A DNA stretch of 64,000 nucleotides, from contig NC_016135.3 of assembly GCF_000005505.3 (NCBI RefSeq), positions 9,208,613-9,272,612 on the forward strand. Direction: 5' to 3'. Shown here piece after piece: positions 56,207 through 64,000 of the stretch (position 1 is its first letter; each line of letters opens with the position of its first letter). Origin of the DNA: Brachypodium distachyon. Taxonomy: Eukaryota > Streptophyta > Magnoliopsida > Poales > Poaceae. A program made the position numbers and the translations under genes. The notes beneath the pieces are model-generated. The model worked only from the letters and a program-made list of their open reading frames with translations, was not told the origin of the DNA and made no database searches.

Positions 56207-59112
56207 TGAAGCGACCGTCCCCTTACTAGGGTTCGATCTCTGTGCTTATTTGTGCTAGTCCCTAGATCAACTCACTAGCACACACGGTTCAAGATGTAAT
56301 ACCAAGATACAATAGTCACAAAGTACTTTATTACATCATATCATCCAGAACTTAATTGTACTTACAAAATCGCATGACCTCTTAGGCCAGCATAAACAAA
56401 TATTGTTTCAAAACCATGATAACATTGTATCATAAAGCTGCAGCGGAAAGGTAGAGCAAAAGGGCCTCATCTACTCCCAGAGGAGAGAGCATGTTGGAAT
56501 GTAGCACATGACCCAAAGAACATCGAAGAACCTCACTCTTCGTCAGATTCACCCGCATTATTTATTGCAGCCACTACGTGGTCAATACATTGAATGTATT
56601 GGCAATCTCACCTGGAAGTTACAACAGATCCTACCAAGTATATGCAATTGAGGTATAGCGGGGTTCAGGCTTTATGGTGTGGTAGCAAAACATAGTTTAT
56701 CTTACTACAAAAGAGTGTTACAATATTGTTAACTAATGGACACGGGGTAGAAATACCCATGCTCCTATTAACCGAGAGCACATTGAGTAGAAACATCAAG
56801 TGCCCTTACCCTATTCAAACCATTCATTTTATTTAAGAAGTTGGAATGAGTGAGACCTTCCTTACAGCCCCAATATCTAGTTGCTCATAATTGTCCGTAA
56901 CCGGGGAGACGGCTAAGTACTTAGTTTGACACTCTCGAGAGGTTGTACACATTCCCCACAAGAAATCGACGTGTTAATCCCTTGCTGTCCTCCGGGTGGA
57001 GTAGCAACGGCATCGACTTCAAGAATTTTCAGAACACGTTCACCCAGACCACCTGAGGGACCCGCGCTCCCACCTACACAACTACCTCAGTACAATCCCT
57101 CGGATCTGGGTAAACATTTCTTACTCCATCCAGGCAGAGCCCATATTACCATGTGGTTGTACTGGAAGCTACTAAACAAGAAACTAGTCCAGTCTCTGAT
57201 ACCCCAGGTGGCATTCCACATTTGCGACGCAAGCGCTCCCCGAATCCACGGAAGAGACGTCCATGGACGATCCATCTCCGAATCCACGGAGACTCGACTC
57301 AGAGGGACCCATAGAAATGGACCTGACGTCGCATAACATCTCAAAATCTCAAAGCAGTCCACCCAGGATGGTTCATTAGGGTTGTTTTGCCAAGTTTCCA
57401 AAATTACTCCACATCATCATTTCACAGTGAAATGAGATTCCCTTCCACGTTTACTAACATAGCAGGACTAAGAAATACTAATCACGATGGCTATTGGTGA
57501 AGGATTTATGGCAAAGGTAACCCTATAGCTAGTAGGTCAATCATAGCTAGCATAAGTACGAGTAATAGTCCTATCAATGCATTTCTACAAACAACTCTAA
57601 TGCATAAGTATTTTAAAAACAAACAGTAATAGGATATGATCAAAGTGAACTTGCCTTGGTAGCAGTTGGAGTTCAAGTTCAAACACTCGTCACAATCACA
57701 AGGTTCGCTCTCCAAGAAAACTATTCAAATACAAACAATATACACACACATAAACACACAATTCAAACATGACAAAAAATGTATGCTATGATGCGATGCA
57801 ACCATGTGACATGATTGGGTTTATTTTATTCGGGTGATCTACTGGTCCAAAGCATTGATAATTAAGCCCATCTAATTAGGGTTTTAAACAATTAGCACAG
57901 GTTAGGGTTTAAATCCTAAAATGAGGTTTTATTGGCATCAGTCGATCAAGATCGGACGGACGAGAGGAGGGGCGCTCACCGGCAGCTAGGATTTCGGCCG
58001 GGGTCGGAGACGAAGGCGGCGACGACGGCGTGGGGAGGCGGCGCGGGGGTCTCCGGCGAAGCTGGCGACTCGGAGAGGGGCTGGGTCAACGCGGTGCGGC
58101 ATGGCGAGCTCGATGACGGGGTCGGCGCTCCTCGGGGTTGACGGGGTGCTTGCCTAGGACGACCTGAACGCGGCGGCGAGCGGCGGACGGCGGCGGATCT
58201 CCAGCGAAGCTTCGGGCGACGGCTGCGGTCCACGAAAAAAGAAACGGGGGCCGTCAGGGGATGCGCGAGTGAGAGAGGGGAAGAGAGGGGTATGTGGCCT
58301 CGAGGTTTACTCACGGAGCTCGTCGGCGGTGACCAAATCAAGCGGCGGCGTGAGTGAACTCCGGCGAAGAATTGGGCGGCGTGGGCACAGCAATTCGGGG
58401 AGGCAAGAGGGGGGGCAGAAGCGGGGCGCTCGGGGCTTTAAATGGACGCGAGCGGCGAATTTAGGGAAAGCCGGAATCACCGGAGACGGCGATGGCGGCG
58501 ACAAGTCCGACGCGGACTCGGCGGAGCTTTCCTTCAGGACGAAGCCTGACAGGCGGGCCCCACCTGTCAGCGTCTCAGCGCGTGCGCGCGCGCGGCTAGG
58601 CTGGCTGGGCTTGTTCGGTTGAGGGCCGGTTCGGCCCAAGCGGTCGGACCGGTCCGGTTTTCCCTTTTTTTTTTTGCTTTTCTCATTTCTTTGATAACTT
58701 TTGATTTTGAACTCCAAATTGGTGCAAATAAATTCCAGAAAATTTGTGAAATCATGTTCTATCATGATACAACTTTTGGGAGTAGTTTCCCCTCAAAATA
58801 AAATACAAAAAAATACATTTGCCCTATAAATGCCTTTAGGGCTATATAACTATTTAAATAAAATAGTTTTTCAACTCCAAATAATTATCACAATATTATG
58901 GGATAGCTTATTTATGCAATAAACCCCTCTTATAAATAAACCTTATTGGTTTGAAGATCCAAAGCTCAAATGGGTGTAAACCTTAGGGTTTAAATTGAAA
59001 TAAAAACTTTCCAAAGCCTTTTGAGACTCAACTTTGAATTCAAATATGCAATTGTGGCATGATGCTTATGGATGCAATGCATATAAAAGGTTTTGAATTT
59101 TGGGATGTTACA
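56207..59112 (-). repeat. Element G 3' LTR (2906 bp)
   Basis: Plus-strand start TGAAGCGACCG, end GGGATGTTACA. Closely similar to A's 5' LTR over the last kilobase. GC-rich centre (57930-58600) with chance frames on both strands. Confidence 0.92.
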
Positions 59113-59131
59113 GACCTAACCCCTTTAAGAT
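59113..59131 (-). other. Polypurine tract, element G
   Basis: Minus-strand CTTAAAGGGGTTAGGTC next to the LTR; one G replaced by A relative to the other copies. Confidence 0.78.
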
Positions 59132-59134
59132 GAA

Positions 59135-61625
59135 TCTCGTCCTCGAGATTAGGTGTGGGTGGTCTTCTCGAAGATCATCTTCGCGCTCCCAAGTGACTTC
59201 TTCTTTTGTATGATGGTCCCACTGAACTTTGCAGAACTTGATAGTCTTGGATCGGGTTTGTCTTTCAGCTGTATCCAATATTCTGATCGGTTTCTCCTCA
59301 TAGGTGAGGTCACTCTGTAATTGGACTTCCTCGAGTGGAATTGTATCCCTCAGGGGTGTGTTGGCCATCTCGGGGTGACACTTCTTCAGTTGTGATACAT
59401 GGAAGATATTGTGGACATTGGACAGTGCTTCCGGTAAATCCAACTTGTAAGCTATCTCTCCTTGTCGCGACAAGATCTTGAAAGGTCCAATGAAACGGGG
59501 TGCTAACTTTCCTTTTAAACCAAATCTCTTAACCCCGCGTATCGGCGAAACCCTAAGATACGCTCTATCTTCAGCCTCGTAGGTAACTTCCCTACGTTTG
59601 GTGTCTGCATAGCTCTTCTGCCTTGACTGAGCTACTTTCAGCCAGTCTCGGATGAGTCTAACCTTTTCTTCAGCATCCTTTATCATGTCCGGGCCGAATA
59701 GACTACGATCTCCTAACAATGGTGTTCTGCATTTCCTCCCATACAAAGCTTCAAACGGTGACATTCCAATGCTGGCTTGGAAGCTGTTGTTGTATGAGAA
59801 TTCTGCATATGGCAGGTTGTCATCCCAACTAGATCCATAATCCAGAGCGCATGCTCTCAACATATCCTCAAGGATCTGATTTACTCTCTTGGTCTGTCCA
59901 TCCGTCTGCGGATGAAAAGCTGTGCTGAACTCTAGTCTCGTCCCCAGAGACTCATGTAGTTGTCCCCAAAATCTTGAGGTAAATTGGGTACCTCTGTCTG
60001 AAACTATTTCCATGGGTACTCCGTGTAAACACACTATTCTGGTTATGTAGCGTTTCGCTAACTGTGCGCTGGTGTAGGTGGTCTTTACCGGTATACAGTG
60101 GGCAACCTTGGTCAAACGATCAACCACTACCCAAATGGAATCATATCCCGATCTGGTCCTTGGTAAACCGGTGATAAAATCCATGCCTACTTTATCACAT
60201 TTCCAGTCCGGTATTGGCAATGGTCTTAGCAATCCTGCTGGCTTCTGGTGTTCTGCCTTAACTCTGCTGCACACATCACACAAGGCAATGAACTCGGCGA
60301 TGTCTCGCTTCAATCCGGACCACCAAAATGTTTCCTTTAAGTCCATGTACATCTTTGTGTTTCTAGGGTGTATTGAGTACGGTGTGTCATGGGCTTCTTG
60401 TAAAATCAACTTTCTGATTTCCGGATTCTGCGGTACACATATGCGTTTACCGAACCATATGGTTCCTTGGTCATCCTCACAAAAATCTTCTGCTTTCCCC
60501 ATAAGTTTATTCTTTTTATCGCATTTATTTCCAAATCGCCTTCTGTGCTTTTCTAATCCTGTCCAGCAACGTGGGTTGTACTTCCAAAGTGGCGAGATGT
60601 CCTTCAGGCACTATCTCAAGTCTCAAGTCCTTAAACTGTTTGCACAAATCTGGCGGTAATTCTCCTGCTGTCAGTCCATTTATAAAGCCCTTGCGGCTCA
60701 ATGCATCGGCTACAACATTAGCCTTGCCGGGATGGTATTGCAGACTCAGGTCATAATCCTTTATCAGTTCTAACCATCTCCGCTGTCTCAGGTTCAACTC
60801 CTTCTGGGTGAATATGTATTTCAGGCTCTTGTGATCCGTGAACAATTCACAATGTTTCCCCATAAGGTAGTGTCTCCAGGTTTTTAAAGCGTGCACTACC
60901 GATGCTAATTCCAAGTCGTGAGTGGGGTAGTTCCCTTCGTGGCTCTTCAGTTGCCGCAAAGCGTACGCTACAACTCTTCCATTCTGCATCAATACTCCTC
61001 CCAAACCTTGACGTGAAGCGTCGAAATAAACTTGAAAGTCCTCTTGCAGGTTTGGTAGCACAAGAATAGGTGCGGACACCAATCTCTTCTTAAACTCCTG
61101 GAAACTCTCTTCACATTTCTCGTTCCAGGCGAACTTCTTCTCTTTCTTTAGTAATTCTGTCATGGGTTTAGCAATCTTGGAGAAGTTCTTAATGAATCTC
61201 CGATAATATCCAGCGAGTCCTAGGAAACTGCAGATATCTCCAACGTTCTTGGGTGACTCCCATTCTGTAACAGCGGTCACCTTAGCTAGGTCGACAGCTA
61301 CTCCTGCTCCTGACACGATGTGTTCGAGGAAACTGACTTCTGACAACCAAAAGTCACACTTGCTGAACTTGGCATACAACTTGTGCGCTCTCAGCTTCTC
61401 TAAAACCATGCGCAGATGCTGCTCATGCTCTTCCTTGCTCTTGGAATAAATCAAAATGTCATCGATGAACACCACGACAAACTTGTCCAAAAATTCCATG
61501 AACACCTTGTTCATCATGTTCATGAAGTATGCTAGTGCATTGGTCCAACCAAATGGCATCACGGTATACTCATAAAGTCCATACCTAGTGGTGAATGCCG
61601 TCTTGGGTATATCCATCTCTCGGAT
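59135..61625 (-). pseudogene. Element G pol, 3' half (RT-RH-INT-chromodomain)
   Basis: The best-preserved gypsy pol half here. RT from [11 protein letters not shown] with catalytic [12 protein letters not shown]; RNase H with [11 protein letters not shown] (the usual Cys is Phe) and [11 protein letters not shown]; integrase zinc segment, core with [28 protein letters not shown] and HPQTDGQTKRVNQ; C-terminal FIGPFKILSRQGE; chromodomain CKVQWDHHTKEEVTWE. Only one frameshift, near 60525 (QKAIW where relatives have QKGDSE), separates two long open parts (61724-60525 and 60502-59108). The apparent first ~30 residues of the upstream part are read through the junction and are not RT. Confidence 0.9.
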
Positions 61626-61643
61626 ATAGCCATACCTATCTCC
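61626..61643. other. 18-bp filler at the G/H deletion junction
   Basis: ATAGCCATACCTATCTCC belongs to neither arm. CCATACCTA also occurs nearby at about 61580, suggesting templated filler. Left homology ends at CTCGGAT; right homology begins at GAGAAACTGAG. Confidence 0.7.
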
Positions 61644-63875
61644 GAGAAACTGAGAGCGCAGAAGTTGTACGCCAAGTTCAGCAAGTGTGACTTTTGGTTG
61701 CCAGAAGTCAGTTTCCTCAGACACATCGTGTCAGGAGCAGGAGTAGCTGTCGACCTAGCTAAGGTGACCGCTGTTACAGAATGGGAGTCAGCCAAGAACG
61801 TCAGAGATATCCCCAGTTTCCTAGGACTCGCGGGATATTATCGGAGATTCATTGAGAACGTCTACAAGATTGCTAAACCCATGACGAAATTACTAAAGAA
61901 AGAGAAGAAGTTTGCCTGGAACGAGAAATGTGAAGAGAGTTTCCAGGAGTTAAAGAAGAGACTGGTGTCCGCACCTATTCTTTTGCTTCACGTCAAGGTT
62001 TGGGAGGAGTATTGATGCAGAATGGAAGAGTTGTAGCGTACGCTTCGCGGCAATTGAAGAGCCACGAAGGGAACTACCCCACTCACGACATGGAATTAGC
62101 ATCGGTAGTGCACGCTTTAAAAACCTGGAGACACTACCTGATGGCGAAACATTGTGAGTTGTTCACGGATCATAAGAGCCTGAAGTATATATTCACCCAG
62201 AAGGAGTTGAACCTAAGACAGCGGAGATGGTTAGAACTGATAAAGGATTATGACCTGAGTCTGCAATACCATCCTGGCAAGGCTAACGTTGTAGCGGATG
62301 CATTGAGCCGCAAGGGCTATATAAATGGACTAACAGCTAGAGAGTTACCGCCAGAGTTGTGCAAACAGTTCAAGGACTTGAGACTTGAAATAGTGCCTGA
62401 AGGACATCTGGCCACTTTGGAAGTACAGCCTACGTTGCTGGACAGGATTAGAAAAGCACAGAAGGGCGATTCGGAAATAAATGCGATAAAGGAGAATAAA
62501 CTTGTGGGGAAGGCAGAAGATTTTCGTGAGGATGACCAAGGAACCATATGGTTCGGTAAACGCATATGTGTACCGCAGAATTCGGAAATCAGAAAGCTGA
62601 TTTTACAAGAAGCCCATGACTCACCGTACTCAATCCACCCTGGGAACACAAAGATGTACATGGACCTAAAAGAAACATTTTGGTGGTCCGGATTGAAGCG
62701 AGATATCGCCGAGTTCATTGCCTTGTGTGATGTGTGCACGAGAGTTAAGGCAGAACACCAGAAGCCAGCAGGATTGCTAAGACCATTGCCAATACCGGAC
62801 TGGAAATGGGATAAAGTAGGCATGGATTTTATCACCGGTTTACGAAGGACCAGATCTGGATATGATTCCATTTGGGTAGTGGTTGATCGTTTGACCAAGG
62901 TGGCCCATTTCATACCAGTAAAGACCACTTACACTAGTGCACAGTAGGGAAACGTTACATATCCAGAATAATGTGTTTACACGGAGTACCCAAGAAAATA
63001 GTCTCAGACAGAGGTATCCAATTTACCTCAAGATTTTGGGGACAACTACATGAGTCTCTGGGGACGAGACTAGAGTTCAGCACAGCTTTTCATCCGCAGA
63101 CGGATGGACAGACCGAGAGAGTAAATCAGATCCTTGAGGATATGTTGAGAGCATGCGCTCTGGATTATGGATCTAGTTGGGATGACAACCTGCCATATGC
63201 AGAATTCTCATACAACAGCAGCTTCCAAGCGAGCATAGGAATGTCACCGTTTGAAGCTTTGTATGGGAGGAAATGCAGAACACCATTGTTATGGGATGGT
63301 GTAGGAGATCGTAGCCTATTCGGCCCGAATATGATAAAGGATGCCGGAGAAATGGTTCGACTCATCCGAGACCGATTGAAGGTAGCTCAGTCAAGGCAGA
63401 AGAGGTATGCCGACACCAAACGTAGGGAAGTTACCTATGAGGCTGAAGATAGAGCGTATCTCAGAGTTTCGCCGATACGCAGGGTGAAGAGATTTGGTAT
63501 AAAAGGAAAGTTAACACCCCGATTTATTGGACCTTTCAAGATCTTGTCACGGCAAGGAGAGGTAGCCTACAAGTTGGATTTACCGGAAGCCCTATCCAAT
63601 GTCCACAATGTCTTCCATGTATCGCAACTGAAGAAGTGTCCTCACACCCCTGAGGGATACAATTCCACTTGAGGAAGTCCAATTACAGAGTGACCTCACT
63701 TGTGAGGAGAAACCGATCAGAATCTTGGATACAACTGAGACACAAACCCGATCCAAGACTATCAAGTTCTGCAAAGTTCAGTGGGACCATCACACAGAAG
63801 AAGAAGCCACTTGGGAACGTGAAGATGATCTTCGAGAAGACCACCCACACCTCTTTGCTAGCCAAACCGAATCTT
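61644..63875 (+). pseudogene. Element H pol, 3' half (RT-RH-INT-chromodomain)
   Basis: RT from [11 protein letters not shown] through [11 protein letters not shown]; a ~40-bp deletion near 61985 removes the RNase H start and shifts frame; RNase [14 protein letters not shown]; integrase zinc segment with [15 protein letters not shown]; core [15 protein letters not shown], where relatives have GLPRTRSG. A frame break at about 62945 (TAG after TSAQ) precedes VSDRGIQFTSRFW, where relatives have GTQF. C-terminal part to VFHVSQLKKC, then a short deletion and frameshift at about 63640, and a chromodomain (CKVQWDHHTEEEATWE) to about 63875. Inverted relative to G. Confidence 0.88.
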
Positions 63876-63889
63876 GAGGACGAGATTCA

Positions 63890-63907
63890 TCTTAAGGGGG
63901 TTAGGTC
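63890..63907 (+). other. Polypurine tract, element H
   Basis: CTTAAGGGGGTTAGGTC directly before the LTR start. Confidence 0.85.
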
Positions 63908-64000
63908 TGTAACATCCCAAAATTTCAAACTTTTACATGTGCATTGCATCCATGAGCATCATGCCACAATTGCATATTTGAATTCAAATTTGAATCTCAA
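63908..64000 (+). repeat. Element H 3' LTR, first 93 bp
   Basis: TGTAACATCCC start, running out of the window. Confidence 0.9.

Larger units (their letters stand above)
56207..61625 (-). mobile_element. Element G: Tekay-like chromovirus, 5' half deleted
   Basis: 3' LTR 56207-59112, purine tract, chromodomain, integrase, RNase H and RT back to the IREMDIPK motif, then abrupt loss at 61625. Candidate target duplication AAGAT (56202-56206), with the partner copy lost in the deletion. Confidence 0.88.
56097..64000 (+). mobile_element. Element H: Tekay-like chromovirus, carrying G, with a large deletion
   Basis: The head of its 5' LTR (56097-56206) is cut by G. Its RT-to-chromodomain part resumes at 61644 and its 3' LTR starts at 63908 and leaves the window. 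The two LTR heads are near-identical, which supports one element. Everything between (rest of the 5' LTR, ORF0, gag, protease, first half of RT) and the distal half of G were lost in one deletion. It lies in E; the left target duplication would be TTCTC (56092-56096). Confidence 0.75.

Noticed and set aside
59112..63907. A palindromic gene pair or a designed inverted repeat
   Set aside because: Both arms are ordinary decayed gypsy pol halves belonging to two nested elements; a deletion explains the junction.
1..64000. Host genes, tRNA, rRNA or microRNA genes
   Set aside because: Every stretch could be assigned to a retroelement part; no non-transposon protein motif or cloverleaf was noticed. 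A by-eye search cannot exclude small non-coding RNA genes.

Overview
This window looks like plant nuclear DNA, almost certainly from a grass. It consists entirely of nested LTR retrotransposons: long-LTR chromodomain Ty3/gypsy elements whose LTRs begin TGTAACATCCC, Tat-lineage gypsy elements carrying an antisense reading frame, and one Ty1/copia element. I found no host gene, tRNA, rRNA or CRISPR array. I cannot name the species from sequence alone.

Layout, using my own labels. A = Tekay/Del-like chromovirus, + strand, 1-8255 (5' end outside the window). B = Tekay-like, - strand, 8256-18110 plus 36521-37175. S = 996-bp solo LTR in B's gag (12079-13074). C = Tekay-like, + strand, 18111-36515. 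D = copia, - strand, 25601-33483, inside C's integrase. E = gag-only (non-autonomous) Tat-like element, + strand, 37176-40572 plus 53418-56096. F = autonomous Tat-like element, - strand, 40573-53417, inside E. H = Tekay-like, + strand, head at 56097-56206 and tail from 61644 to beyond the window. G = Tekay-like, - strand, 56207-61625, inside H's 5' LTR.

Order of insertion: E is the oldest backbone and received B, F and H. B received A (in its 3' LTR), C (in its 5' LTR) and S (in gag). C received D, and H received G. D within C within B within E is four levels deep. Exact 5-bp target duplications support C (GTCGG), D (GTTTC) and S (CGCCT). Those of A, B, G and H cannot be tested because the partner end is outside the window or deleted.

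Coding state: only D has an intact open frame (1313 codons, all catalytic motifs present, LTRs differing at about two positions), so it is very recent. The gypsy elements are decayed. Many of their premature stops are amber or opal codons explained by C-to-T change at CG or CHG sites, the expected mark of cytosine methylation.

Features beyond ordinary gag-pol: the Tekay-like elements A, B and C carry an extra frame upstream of gag (ORF0), preceded by a conserved candidate leader intron. The Tat-like elements E and F carry antisense, coiled-coil-containing frames with candidate spliceosomal introns. F also has a tandem array of seven diverging palindromic units whose stems keep pairing through paired substitutions.
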